From Ehretia macrophylla (Eukaryota > Streptophyta > Magnoliopsida > Boraginales > Ehretiaceae): a stretch of DNA of 64,000 nucleotides. A program made the translations under genes and the position numbers. The notes under the pieces are model-generated. The model was not told the DNA's origin, did not search any database, and worked only from the letters and a program-made list of their open reading frames with translations. Positions 1 to 13,446 of this stretch are shown here, piece by piece. The stretch covers positions 48,287,569 to 48,351,568 of the forward strand of contig CM075766.1 of NCBI GenBank assembly GCA_037974665.1, in the 5' to 3' direction. Each line of letters starts with the position of its first letter. The stretch's first letter is position 1.

Positions 1-589
1 TTGTTAGCTGGAAAGTTCGTGGTTACGTGAAAGATCATGCTTGAAGAGTTGTCTTGCGTGCTATGTGGCTTGAGTTGTCAAAGATGCAAAGATGTATATT
101 TTCATGTAATGTATGTGTTTAATGTTAAAAGGAATGTAATTTAAGTTTTACTAGATTATTGAAGTGGTTTGATAAGCTAGTTTATGTATACAGTTAGTAT
201 AGTTTAACTTCAATGCATGTTTGTAATGTCCAAAGGAAAAGAGTTAGAATGGTATGATAGTCTATTTTATGCAATAAGTTAGTTTAGTTTAGTTGCCAAA
301 CATGAATGTATTTGTCAAAGATAAGAAGAGACAGGTTAGCATTTAAACTGGAAATGTATATTTACTTGTGTTCGCTTGTTGAGAACCAAGCCTCGGATGG
401 CCTTGAGGTGTTTATATGGTTGGACACGGTGCTGGTCCACTTATATGCTATTACAGGTTTTACATTTTGCCTAAAAAACAGGGGAGACTCTGTCCGTCTT
501 TCCCTAAAAATTTTGCCCGGGTTTGGAATTGGGTTGTGATTAGATTGATTGACAGAACTCTCGGTCTCGAGAGGGATCAGGGTGTTACA
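1..589 (+). mobile_element. 3' end of a Ty3/gypsy LTR, truncated by window edge
   Basis: The stretch ends in a diverged form of the terminal block seen in the other long LTRs of this window: an 'aggggagactctgtccgt' motif at about 479-496 and a terminal GTGTTACA ending at 589. Satellite sequence starts at the next base. The motif 'cctcggatggcc' near 391-402 is also present in the LTR of element B (about 55656). The 5' end lies outside the window, so it cannot be said whether this is a solo LTR or the right LTR of an element. The target duplication cannot be checked. No gene is seen in it; the two short frames at 306-634 are not supported. Confidence 0.6.
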
Positions 590-3500
590 CAGTTGTACCT
601 ATTTTCGGGACCCAAAATCGAACGTTTTCAATAGTTTTGCGACCTTTTTCTTCTTTTGCGTTGTTTTTTCGTCCCGGATCGTACGTCGTGAGCCGCGAAA
701 ATGACTACAACCTAATCCATCACATTTCTAGTACCGAATCCCAAGGTACCTTGGGCAAGACAACTTCACTTCACGTAGCGGCTGGGCCTACAAACCGAGG
801 GCGTGGTGCTTGTGACCAGGTATACGTCGCTCCAGTGCCCATAACTTTTGATCCATAAGGAGTTACGTGGCGCACAACATACAGTTGGAAAGGTCTCCGA
901 GAGCTCTACGACGGGGGCAGCAAGGATGCTCTGCTACTCCTATTTTCGGAGCCCAAAAGTGAACGTTTTCATCATTTTTGGGACACTTTTTCTCTTTTAC
1001 GTTATTTTTCCGTCCCAGATCATACGTCGTGAGCCGCGAAAAGGACGACAACCTAATCCATCACATTTTTATTACTGAATCCCATGGCACCTTCGGCCTG
1101 ACAACTTCACTTCACGTAGAGGCTGGGCTTGTAAACTGAGGGCATGGGGCTTAGGACCAGGTCTCCGTCGCTCCGGTGCCCATAACTTTTGATCCGCAAG
1201 AAGTTACGCGGCGCACAGCATACCGTTGGAAAGCTCTCCGAGAGCTCTACGACGGCGGCAGCCAGTATAATCGCTGCGCCTATTTTTCGTACCCAAACCG
1301 GCACTTTTTCCACAATTTTGGGATATTTTTCTTCTTTTACGCTATTTTTATATCCCGGATCGTACGTCGTGAGCCGCGAAAAGGACGACAACCTAATCCA
1401 TCACATTTCTATTACCAAATCCCACGGTACCTTAGGCAAGACAACTTCACTTCACGTAGAGGCTGGGCCCGCAAACCGAGGACGTAGGGCTTGGGACCAT
1501 GTCTCCGTCGCTCCGGTGCCCATAACATTTTGTCCGTAAGGAGTGACGCAGCGCACAACATACCATTAGAAGGCTCTCCGAGAGCTCTATGACGGGGGGA
1601 GCAAGCCTGCACGGCTGTGCCTGTTTCAGAGCCCAAAATTGAACGTTTTCATCAATTTTTGGACACTTTTCTGCTTTTGCGCAGTTTTTCTGTCCTGGAT
1701 CGTACGTCATGAGCCGCAAAAAGGACGACAAGCTAATCCATCACATTTCTGTTACTGAATTCCACTGCACCTTCGGCAAGACAACTTCGCTTCATGTAGA
1801 GGCTGGGCTTGCAAACCAAGGGCGTGGGGCTTGAGACCAGGTTTCCGTTGCTCCGGTGACCATAACTTTTGATCCGTAAGGAGTTACGTGGCACACAACA
1901 TACCGTTGGAAAGCTCTCTGAGAGCTCTACGACGGGGGCAGCAAGCCTGCTCAGCAGTGCCTATTTTGGAACCCAAAATCGAATATTTTCATATGTTTCG
2001 GGATACTTTTATATTTTTTCGCTATTTTTCTGTCTCGGATCGTCCGTCATGAGCAGCGAAAAGGACGACAACCTAATCCATCACATTTCTATTACGGAAT
2101 CCCATGGTACCTTGGGCAAGACAACTTCGCTTCACGTAGAGGCTGGGCTCGCAAACCGAGGGCGTGGGGCTTGGGACCAGGTATCCGTCGCTTGGGTGCC
2201 CATAACTTTTGATCCGTAAGAAGTTACGCGGTGCACAGTATACTGTTGGAAAGCTCTCTGAGAGCTCTATGATAGGGGCAACAAGCGTGCTCGACTGTGC
2301 CTATTTTCGGTGACCAAAATCCAACGTTTGAACAGTTTCGGGAAACTTTTCTTCTTTTGCGCTGTTTTTTCATCCTAGATCGTACGTCGTGAGCCACAAA
2401 AAGGACGACAACCTAATCCATCACATTTCTATTACCGAATTCCATGGCACCTTAGGCAAGACAACTTTGCTTCACGTAGAGGCTAGGCCCGTAAACTGAG
2501 GCATGAGGCTTGGGACAAGGTATCCGTCGTTCCGGTGCCCATAACTTTTTATTAGTAAGGAGTTACGTAGCGCATAGCATACCGTTGTAAAACTCTCCGA
2601 GAGCTCTACGATGGGGGCAGCTAGCATGCTCGACTATGCCTATTTTCGGTCCCAAAAATCGAACGTTTTCATCAATTTTAGGACACTTTTATTCTTTTGC
2701 GCTATTTTTCCGTCCCGGATCGTACGTCGTGAGCCACACAAAAACGATAACCTAATCCATCACATTTCTCTTACCGACTCCTATGGCACCTTCAGCAAGA
2801 CAAGTTAGCTTCACGTAAAGGCTGGGCTCACAAACCGAGGGCGTGGGGCTTGGGACCAAGTCTCCGTCGCTCCGGTGCCCATAACTTTTCATCCGTATGG
2901 AGTTACATGGCGCAATGCATATCGTTGGAAAGCTCTCCGAGAGCTCTATGATGGGGGCAGTAAGCCTGCTCGGTTGCGCCTATTTTTGGTGCTCAAAATT
3001 GAACATTTTCAATGGTTTTGGGACACTTTTCATCTTTTGCATTGTTTTTTCATCCCGGATCGTATGTCGTGAGCCTCGAAAAGGATGACAACCTAATCCA
3101 TCACATTTCTACTACCGAATCCCTCGTCACCTTGGGCAAGACAACTTCACTTCACGTAGAGGCTGGGCCTGCAAACCAAAGGCGTGGGGCTTGTGACCAG
3201 GTATCCGTCGCTTCGGTACCCATAACTTCTGATCCGTAAGGAGTTACGCGGTGCACAGTATACCGTTGGAAAGCACTCTAAGAGCTCTACGATGGGGGTC
3301 ACACGCCTCCTCGACTGCACCTATTTTTGGTTCCCAAACTCGAACATTTTCAATAGTTTTGGGATACTTTTCTTCTTTTGCGCTATTTTTTCATCCCGGA
3401 TCGTACATCATGAGCCGGAAAAAGGATGACAACCTAATCCATCACATTTCTATTACCGAATCCCGAGGCACTTTGGGCAAGGCAACTTCACTTCACATGG

Positions 3501-6500
3501 AGGCTGGGCCTACAAACCGAGGGCGTGGCGCTTGGGACCAGGTCTCCGTCACTCCATTGCCCATAACTTTTCATCCATATGGAGTTACATGGCACAATGC
3601 ATACCGTTGGAAAGCTCTCCGATAGCTCTACGACGGGGGCAGTAAGCCTGCTCATTGCGCCTATTTTTTGTGCTCAAAATTGAACATTTTCAATAGTTTT
3701 GGGACACTTTTCATCTTTTGCATTGTTTTTTCATCCCGGATCGTACGTCGTGAGCCTAAAAAAGGACGACAACCTAATCCATCACATTTCTATTACCGAA
3801 TCCCTCGTCACCTTGGGCAAGACAACTTCACTTCACATAGAGGTTGGGCCTGCAAACCAAGGGCGTGGGGCTTGTGACCAGGTATCCGTCGCTTCGATAC
3901 CCATAACTTCTGATCCGTAAGGAGTTACGCGGTGCACAGTATACCGTTGGAAATCTCTCTGAGAGCACTACAACGAGGGTCGCACGCCTGCTCGACCATA
4001 CCTACTTTTTGTTCCCAAACTCGAACGTTTTCAATAGTTTTGGGATACTTTTCTTCTTTTGCGCTATTTTTTCATCCCGGATCGTACATTGTGAGCCGGA
4101 AAAAGGATGACAACCTAATCTATCACATTTCTATTATCGAATCCCGAGGCACCTTGGGCAAGACAACTTCACTTCACGTGGAGGCTGGGCCCGGAAACCG
4201 AGGGCGTGGCACTTGGGACCAGGTCTCTGTCACTCCGGTGCCCATAACTTTTGATTCGTAAGGAGTTACGCGGTGCACAATATACCATTAGAAAGCTCTT
4301 CAAGAGCTCTACGACGGAGGCAACATGACTGCTCAACTGCTCTTGTTTTTGGTGCCCAAACTCGAACATTTTCAATAGTTTCGGGACACTTTTCTTCTTT
4401 TGTGCTATTTTTTCATCCCCGATCGTACGTTGTGAGCCGCAAAAAGGATGACAACGTAATCCATCACATTTCTATTAGCGAATCCCACTGTACCTTGGGC
4501 AAGACAACATCACTTTAAGTAGAGGATGGGCTCGTAAACTGAGGGCATGGGGCTTGTCACTAGGTATCCGTCGCTCCAGTGCCCATAACTTTTGATCCGT
4601 AAGGAGTTACGCGGCGTACAACATACCGTTGAATAGCTCTCCAAAAGCTCTATGACGGGGCCAGCAAGCCTACTCAGCTGTGCCTATTTTTGGAACCCAA
4701 AATCGAACGTTTTCATCAGTTTCAGGATACTTTTCTTCTTTTGCGCTGCTTTTCTAACCCGGATCGTACGTCTTGAGCCGCAAAATGGACGACAACCTAA
4801 TCCATCACATTTCTATTACCGAATCCCACTGCACCTTGGGCAAGACAACTTCACTTCACGTAGAGGTTGGGCCCACAAACCAAGGGCGTGGGGCTTGGGA
4901 CCAGGTCTCTATCGCTCCAATGCCCATAACTTTTGATCTGTAAGGAGTTACGTGTCGCACAGCATACCGTTGGAAAGCTTTCCAAGAGCTCTACAACGGG
5001 GGTAGCAAGCCTGCTCGACTGCATCTATTTTCGGAGCCCAAACTCGAACATTTTCAAAAGTTTCGGGACACTTTTCTTCTTTTGCGCTGTTTTTTTTGTC
5101 CCGGATCGTACGTCGTGAGCAACGAAAAGGACAACAACCTAATCCATCACATTTCTATTAAAGAATCCCACGGCTTCTTGGGCAAGACAACTTCACTTCA
5201 CGTAGAGGCTAGGCTCGTAAACCGAGGGCGTGGGGCTTGACACTAGGTGTTCGTCGCTCTAGTGCCCATAACTTTAGATCCGTAAGGAGTTACGCGGCGC
5301 ACAACATACCATTGGAAAGCTCTCCAAAAACTGTACGACGGAGGCAGCAAGCCTACTCGGCTGTGCCTATTTTTGGAGCCCAAAATCGATCGTTTTCAAT
5401 AGTTTCGAGATACTTTTCTTCGCTTGCACTGTTTTTCTATCCTAGATCGTACGTCGTGAGCCGCAAAAAGGACAACAACCTAATACATCACATTTCTATT
5501 ACCGAATCCAACGGTACCTTGGGCAAGACAACTTCACATCACGTAAAGGCTGGGCCCGCAAACCCAAGGCGTGGGGCTTGGGACCAAGTCTCCGTCGCTC
5601 TGGTGCCAATAACTTTTGATTTGTAAGGAATTATGTAGCACACAGCATACCGTTGGAAAGCTTTCCGAGAGCTCTACAACAGGGGTAGCAAGCTTGCTTG
5701 GCTGCGCCTATTTTAGTTGCACAAAATCAAACGTTTTCAACAGTTTTGGGACACTTTTCTTCTTTTGCGCAGTTTTTTCATCCAGGATCGTACGTCGTGA
5801 GTTGCGAAAAGGACAACAACGTAATCCATCAAATTTCTATTATCGAATCCAACGGTACCTTGGGCAAGACAACTTCAATTCATGTAGAGGCTAGGCCCGC
5901 AAACCAAGGGCGTGGGGTTTATGACTAGGTATCCGTCACTCCGGTGCCCATAACTTTAGATCCGTACGGAGTTACATGGTGCACAACATATCGTTGGAAA
6001 GCTCTCTGAGAGCTCTACGACGAGGGCAGCAAACCTGCTGGGCTGTGCCTGTTTTCGAAGCCCAAAATCTAATGTTTTCATCATTTTTGATATAATTTTC
6101 TTCTTTTGCGCTGTTTTTCTGTTCCAGATCATACGTCGTGAGCCGCGAAAAGGACGATAACCTAATCCACCACATTTTTATTATCGAATCCCACAGCACC
6201 TTGGTCTAGACAACTTCACATCACGTAGAGGCTGGGCCCGCAAACCGAGGGCGTGGGGCTTAGGACCAAGTTATCGTCACTCCGGTGCACATAACTTTTG
6301 ATCCGTAAGGAGTTATGCGATGCAAAGTATACCGTTGGAAAGCACTTTGAGAGCTCTACGATGGGAGCAACAAGCCTGCTCGGCTGCGCCTATTTTTAGA
6401 GCCTAAAATCGAACATTTTCAATAGTTTTGGGACATGTTTGTTCTTTTGCGCTGTTTTTTCATCTTGGATCGTACGTCGTGAGCAGCGAAAAGGACGACA

Positions 6501-9500
6501 ACCTAATCCATCAAATTTCTATTACCGAATCCCACAACACCTTGAGCAAGACAACTTCACTTCACGTAGAGGCTGGGCCTGCAAACCGAGGGCGTCGGGC
6601 TTGGGACCAGGTCTTCGTTGCTCTGGTGCCCATAACTTTTGATCCGTAAGGATTTACACAGAGCACAGCATACCGTTGGAAAGCTCTTTGAGAGCTCTAC
6701 GACTGGGGCAGCAAGCCTGCTTGACTGCACCTGTTTTTGGTGCCCAAACTCGAACGTTTTTAACAATTTTGCGACACTTTTCTTCTTTTGTGCCATTTTT
6801 TCATCCCGAATCGTACGTCGTGAGCTGTGAAATATATGACAACCTAATCCATCACATTTCTATTACCGAATCCAATGGCACCTTGGGCAAGACAACTTCA
6901 CTTCACATAGATGATGGGCCCGTAAACCGAGGGTGTGGGGCTTGTGACCAGGTATCCGTCGCTCTGGTGCCCATAACTTTTGATCCATAAAGAGTTACTC
7001 ACCGCACAGCATACTATTAGAAAGCTCTCCGAGAGCTCTACGACGGGTGCAGCAATCCTTCTCAGTTGTGACTATTTTCGGAGCCCAAAATTGATCATTT
7101 TCATCAATTTCGGGACACTTTTCTTCTTTTACAATGTTTTATTATCCCGGATCGTACGTTGTGAGCTGCGAAAAAGGACGACAACCTAATCCATCACATT
7201 TTTATAACCGAGTCCCACGACACATTGAGCAAGACAACTTCGCATCACGTAGAGGTTGGCCCGCAAACCGAGGGCGTGGGGCTTGGGAGCAGGTCTCCGT
7301 CGCTCCGGTGCCCATATCTTTTGATCCGTAAGGAGTTACGTGCCGCACAACATATCGTTGGAAAGCTCTCCGAGAGCTCTACGACGGGGGCAGCAAGCCT
7401 ACTTAGCTGCGCCTATTTTCGGAGCCCAAAATCGAACGTTTTCATTAGTTTCAAGACACTTTTATTATTTTGCTCTATTTTTTCGTCACGAATCGTACGT
7501 CGTGAGCCGCGAAAAGGATGACAACCTAATCTATCACATTTCTATTACCGAATCCCAAGGTACCTTGGGAAGACAACTTCGCTTCACGTAGAGGGTGGGC
7601 CCGTAAACCGAAGGCGTGGGGCTTGAGACCAAGTCTCCGTCGCTCCGGTGCCCATAACTTTTTATCCGTAAGGAGTTACGCGGCGCACAACATACCGTTG
7701 GAAAGCTATCCGAGAGCTCTACGACAGGGGCAACAAGCCTCCTTGGTTGTGCCTGTTTTTGGAGCCCAAAATTGAATGTTTTTATCAGTTTTGGGATACT
7801 TTTCTTCTTTTGCGCTATTTTTTCTGTCCCGAATCGTATATCGTGAACCGCGAAAGGGACTACATCCTAATCCACCATATTTCTATTACCGAATCTCACA
7901 GCACCTTGGGTAAGACAACTTCGCTTCACGTAGAGGCTGGGCTCACAAACCGAGGATGTGGGGCTTGAGACCAAGTCTCCGTCACTTTGGTGCCCATAAC
8001 TTTTTATCCGTAAGGAGTTACATGCCGTATAGCTTACCATTGGAAAGCTCTCTGAGAGCTCTACGACAGGGGCAGCAAGCCTGCTCGTTTGTGACTATTT
8101 TTGGAGCCCGAATTCAAACATTTTCCATAGTTTTGGGACGTTTTTCTTTTTTTGCGCTGTTTTTTCGTCACAAATCGTACGTCGTGAGCCGCGAAAAGCA
8201 CGACATCCTAATCCATCACATTTTTATTACTGAATCCCACAACACCTTCGTTAAGACAACTTCGCTTCACGTAGAGGCTGGGCCCGCAAACCGAGGGCGT
8301 GGGGCTTGAGACCAGGTCTCCGTCGCTCCGCTGCCCATGACTTTTGATCCGTAAGGAGTTACGTGGTGCACATCATACTGTTGGAAAGCTCTCTAAGAGC
8401 TTTACGATGAGGGTAGCAAGCCTGCTCAGCTGCGCCTATTTTCAGAGCCCAAAATCGAACGTTTTCATTTGTTTCAGGATACTTTTCTTCTTTTACGCTG
8501 TTTTTTCATCCCGAATCGTACGTCGTGAGCCACGAAAAGGACGACAACCTAATCCATCACATTTCTATTACCGAATCCAACGGTACCTTGGGCAAGACAA
8601 CTTCACTTCACGTAGAGGCTTGGCCCGCAAACCGAGGGTGTGGGGCTTGTGACCATGTATCCGTCGCTCCGGTGCCCATAACTTTTGATCCGTAAGGAGT
8701 TACGCGCTGCACAGCATACCGTTGGAAAGCTCTCCGAGAGCTCTACGATGGGGGTAACAAGCCTGCTCGGCTGTGCCTATTTTCGGAGTCCAAAATTGAA
8801 TGTTTCCATCAGTTCCTGGACACTTTTCTTCTTTTGCGATGTTTTATCATCACGGATCGTACGTTGTGAGCCGTGAAAAGGACGACAACCTAATCCTTCA
8901 CATTTTTATTACCGAGTCCCATGGCACCATGAGCAAGAAAACTTCACTTCACATAGAGGCTGGGCCCGCAAACTGAGAGCGTGGGGCTTGGGACTAGGTC
9001 TCCGTCGCTCCGGTGCCCATAACTTTTAATCCATAAGGAGTTACGTGGCGCACAGCATACTGTTGGAAAGCTCTCTGAGAGCTCTACAATGGGGGCAGGA
9101 AGCCTGCTCGGCTGCACCTATTTTTCAATCCCAAAATTGAACATTTTCATCAGTTTTGGGACATTTTTCTTTTTTTGCGTTGCTTTTCTGTCCCGGATCA
9201 TATGTCGTGAGCCGTGAAAAGGACGACAACCTAATCCATCACATTTCTATTAGCGAATCCCATGGCACCATCGGCAACACAACTTCTCTTCACGTAGAGG
9301 TTGAGCCTGCAAACCGAGGGTGTGGGGCTTGGGACCAAGTCTCCGTCGCTCCGATGCCCATAACTTTTGATCCATAAGGAGTTACGCTGCGCAAAGCATA
9401 CCGTTAGAAAGCTCTTCGAAAGCTCTACGACTGGGGCAGCAAACCTACTCTGATGTACCTATTTTTGGAACCCAAAATCGAATGTTTTCATCAATTTTAG

Positions 9501-10407
9501 GACACTTTTCTTCTTTTCTACTGTTTTTCTGTCCCGGATCGTACGTCTTGAGCCGCCAAAAGAACGACAACCTAATCTATCACATTTCTAGTACTGAATC
9601 CCATGACACCTTGGGCAAGACAACTTCACTTCACGTAGAGGCTGGGTGTGCAAACCGAGGGCGTGGGGCTTGGGACCAGGTCTCCATCGCTCCGATGCCC
9701 ATAACTTTTTATCCGTAAGGAGTTACGCGGTGCACAGCATACCATTGGAAAGCTCTCCAAGAGCTCTACAACTGGGGCAGCAAGCCTGCTCAGTTGCGAC
9801 TATTTTTAGAGCCCAAAGTCGAATATTTTTAATAGTTTCGGGATACTTTTCTTCTTTTCTGATGTTTTTTCGTCCTGCATCATACGTCGTGAGCAGCGAA
9901 ACGGACGTCAACCTAATCCATCATATTTCTATTAACAAATCCCACGGCACCTTAGGCAAGACAACTTCACTTCACGTAGAGGCTGGGCTCGTAAACCGAG
10001 GACGTGGGGCTTGAGACCAAGTCTCCGTCGCTGCAGTGCCCATAACTTTAGATCCCTAAGGAGTTACGCGGCGTACAACATACCACTGGAAAGCTCTCCG
10101 ATAACTGTACGACGGGGGTAGTAAGCCTGCTCGGCTGTGCCTATTTTCGGAGCCCAAAATCGAACGTTTTCAATAGTTTAGGGATACTTTTCTTCTTTTG
10201 CGCTGTTTTTCTATCCTGGATCATACGTCGTGAGCTGCGAAAAGGACGGCAACCTAATCCTTCACATTTCTATTATAAAAAACCATAGCACCTTGGGCAA
10301 GACAACTTCACTTCAGGAAGAGGCTGGGCCCGCAAACCGAGGGCGTGAGGCTTGGGACCTGGTCTCCGTCACTCCGGTGCCCATAACTTTTGATCCGTAA
10401 GGAGTTA
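590..10407 (+). repeat. Satellite array, segment 1 (~29 monomers of ~340 bp)
   Basis: The block containing 'gatcgtacgtcgtgagc' recurs at 677, 1018, 1358, 1698, 2038, 2378, 2718, 3058, 3399 and so on to the end, giving a period of 340-341 bp. All copies are head to tail in one orientation. Other constant blocks in each monomer are 'cctaatccatcacatttct', 'gggcaagacaacttc', 'cataacttttgatccgtaag' and a near-palindrome AGCTCTC-C-GAGAGCT. By eye the monomers differ from one another by roughly 10-20%. The last five bases (agtta, 10403-10407) are the left copy of the target duplication of the next insertion. 340 bp is about two nucleosome lengths, common for plant satellites. Many frames in it are open by chance, but 340 is not divisible by three and no frame is conserved. 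Confidence 0.97.
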
Positions 10408-11562
10408 TGTGAGGCCCGACCCCGAATAACGTATGTTACCTTGATTTGCATGCCATAGACCAAGAATGATATGACTGACCTTGGATTATGTGCCATGTCT
10501 TGGTTTTCGTGCATGCCTCGTCATTCGTGCCTTGACCTAGAATTATGTGCCCTAATCCTCGACTTACGTGCCCCGACTTTGAATTGCGTGCGTTGTCTCA
10601 TTTTGTGTGCCCTAACTTTGAATTGCATGTCCTAACCTAGGTTTAAGAGTCATACCTCGATTTACGTGCATTGCATTGAATTACGTGCCTTGTATTGGTT
10701 TACGTACATTTACCTAAGGTTGCGTACATTTGTATTGGAATCCGTGCATTTATCTTGAAGTACGTGCATTAGTCTTGAAGTTCGTGTCTTACCTCGTAGT
10801 TCATGTCTATCTTGTAATTCGTGCCCTAGACCTAGGAATCCGTGCCACCTCGTTAATCAAGAAAGAATCCTACACAAAGCACTAGACTATAAAATAATCC
10901 TACAAACACCACTAACTATTATTATAATCCTAATTCAAATCTCTACAAAATCCACTAACACTTAAATATTATATTTTAAACTCACTACAAGACAAAATCT
11001 CACAAACCTTTAAACACATCCTATATTCTATTCTACCTAAAATCCCTAAATACCCAACATTCTCTTACACACATGCTAAAACAATTCAAAAGATGCTCAA
11101 AAGATGACACAAAATCTGATTTTTGCATGCCCAAGGCCAACATTTGCATCAACAATTGCAAAAGCTTCTATTTTCTCTCATTTCTCTCACTCTCCTCACA
11201 TTTCTCTCTCTCCCTCTCATTCTTCTTTCTCAATCTCGGTTTTGGCTGAGTTCATACACCTCTTAGCTCATCTTCATCATCATATGGTTAATCAAGACAA
11301 GCCACAAGCAAAGGAACTCAACCAAGCTAGCTAGGTTGCAAGAAAAATCACATGCAAGCTCTTGAGTCTTCATTTCGGCCCTAGGTGAGTTACTAAGCTT
11401 CCATTTCTTTTCTTCTTGTTCTAACCACATGCATGTACTAAGAGCTTGGTCACTAAGCTAGGAAAAATAGAGAAAACCAAGTTGGAATCTCGGCTAGGCA
11501 AAGAAGAAGAAGAAAATTGTGCTTCAACAAGTTTTTGTGCATCTTCTTGTTGATTTGCTAAG

Positions 11563-13384
11563 GTGAGGGCTAAAGCCTTTTGAAAATCCTTCAAAAATCC
11601 ACATGCATGCTCTTAAATGTATGTATTTGCTTCTGTACTTAAGTTATATGTTCATTCATAAGCTTCTTCAACCATGCATGGCAAGATTTTGGCTTGAAAG
11701 TGATGATAGGTGAAGTCGGATTATGTGACAGCTCTCTGACCTGTTGTTTTGAGGTGCGTTTGGCTAGGCAAATTATGTTGAAAATACATGAGAATTGGTA
11801 GGTGACTAGTTTGGCCAGTTTTGAACATTTTTCGCAGAAATAGGCCAAAGCTAAGTTTGACTCTAAAGTCCTCAAAATGGAAAATCTTTGAAATGTGTCC
11901 AAATCTGGAAATCTGGAAAAATGAAACAGGTTTTGGCAGATGCACTGACCTTGTAGAACGAACCAGATTTGACTTAGTAAATGATGTCCAAAATGCATAA
12001 AATTTTTGTGTGCTGCTATAGTTTTCAGTTCTGGACATTTTTGTCAGAAATGGAATAAGGCTAAAACTGACCCTAAGGACATCGAAAACGTCAATTATTG
12101 AAATGTGTGCAAATCTGGACAGTTTTGTGCTATCTCACTGTTTCGGCTATAACTAATGATCCCGAACTCCAAATGATGCAAGGTTTGTTTCTGATTTTAG
12201 TTCACTTCTTAAGATTTAATTTGAAATCTTATTCACTAGAATTGGAGATTATTTTCTTATCTTAATGATTGTGGGAAAACAGCCTATTGCAGTGAGGGTT
12301 CACTTGGTTATATGCTTAGAAAAATTGTTGTAACTTCTCGTGTGGTATTAATTGCTTGGGATTGTGACATTGGGATGTTGTGTGGACTGTTTTGAGTACT
12401 TGGGGATGTTTGAATTAATTGATGCATGGCTTGAGATTGATTTTGAGTTGACTTAGGGTTTAATCACACGGGTAAGCATGAAATGGAAACCCTAATGACT
12501 AGGTAGGCTTGTTAAGTGTTGATCATTTAGATATTGTGTGGAATTATATGCTTAGTAGGCTGCCCGTAGTTTCCCTTATAGTCCTAAATGTGATTTTGAT
12601 CATTGCATGTTGACAAATAGGCTTTTCTTGCATCCGAGCCCACGTAGATGTTGCTGCATGCTATATAATCTTGATATTTGATTACGTGGACTTTGAATTG
12701 AGTTATATGGCTTGATTTATGTACGTTACATGGCTGTCCGTTTAATGTTCATATAACTCCAAATGCTTTTCAAGTGAAATTACATGTCTATTCGTGTCTC
12801 GCTTGTTTACTTGTCAATGTGCAATCTTATGACTGTCCGGAGGCAATCTACTTTGTTGTCCTCCTAATGTGATATATTAAATGTCATAAATGTGCATTGC
12901 ATACAAGGTTGCAACCTTTCAGTTCGGCATGGTAGCGATCACGCACACCGCGCAGCATCGGGCTTGCCGGTGCACCCGTGACTACCATGGTCCCATTCCC
13001 TCTCTCGCTTGAGGGCTAGACTTCTTCGGAGAATTGGGTCGTAGGATTTTGGGGTACATCCGGAGTACACCCACTTGGCGTGATATGGGGATGAATTGAG
13101 GCCCGCCGCAACAATTGATACTGGAATTGATTTGAGAGCAAAAGCTCACCGTATCCTTTTACTATGTGTATAAGTACTCTCGCTTGGTCCCTAGAGGACC
13201 TCGGGGAGGAAAGTCTGGTAATTGCGTTCTTTACTATTATATTATGTTATGTACTTGCTTGTGATACATATCATGCTTGCAAAAAGGGTTTTCATAAGAT
13301 TGAACCGGAAAATGAGTTTCAAAACCTATTTCTTGTTCCCCCCTTGCTGAGTTCATAAGGACTCACACTCTTTTATCATCTTAG
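11563..13384 (+). other. Intron-like segment inside the solo LTR
   Basis: It starts at CTAAG/GTGAGGG and ends at a pyrimidine-containing CTTAG/G, 1822 bp in all, almost exactly the length (1821 bp) of the matching segment in the LTR of element D. The acceptor is TAG here and CAG in D. A second donor-like site, CCTAG/GTGAGT, lies upstream at about 11386. Splicing is inferred from sequence only. Confidence 0.45.
12839..12864 (+). other. Conserved LTR stem-loop
   Basis: The arms GGAGGCAAT and GTTGTCCTCC pair with one bulged T and one T-G wobble around the loop CTACTTT. The same loop with different but still pairing arms occurs in the other LTRs of the window. Confidence 0.6.
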
Positions 13385-13446
13385 GTGAAGAAGATCAAGA
13401 ACAGGTACCTGAGGTCGATGTGCCTAATGACGATTCCTTGGAGTGA
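13385..13446 (+). other. Short acidic open frame after the acceptor-like site
   Basis: Read in the phase that uses the G of the acceptor as the first codon base, it encodes GEEDQEQVPEVDVPNDDSLE and then TGA. The equivalent frame in element D differs at two or three residues and stops at the same place. The codon just upstream of the donor in this phase is TAA, so it is not a simple two-exon reading frame. Confidence 0.35.

Noticed and set aside
590..10407. Dozens of 60-140 codon open frames in the satellite with recurring peptide motifs
   Set aside because: They recur because the DNA recurs. The period is not a multiple of three, they occur in several frames and on both strands, and no frame is kept across monomers.
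11104..11334. 76-codon Ser/His-rich frame in the solo LTR
   Set aside because: It is produced by a CT-rich tract typical of plant 5' leaders; the element D LTR has no matching peptide.
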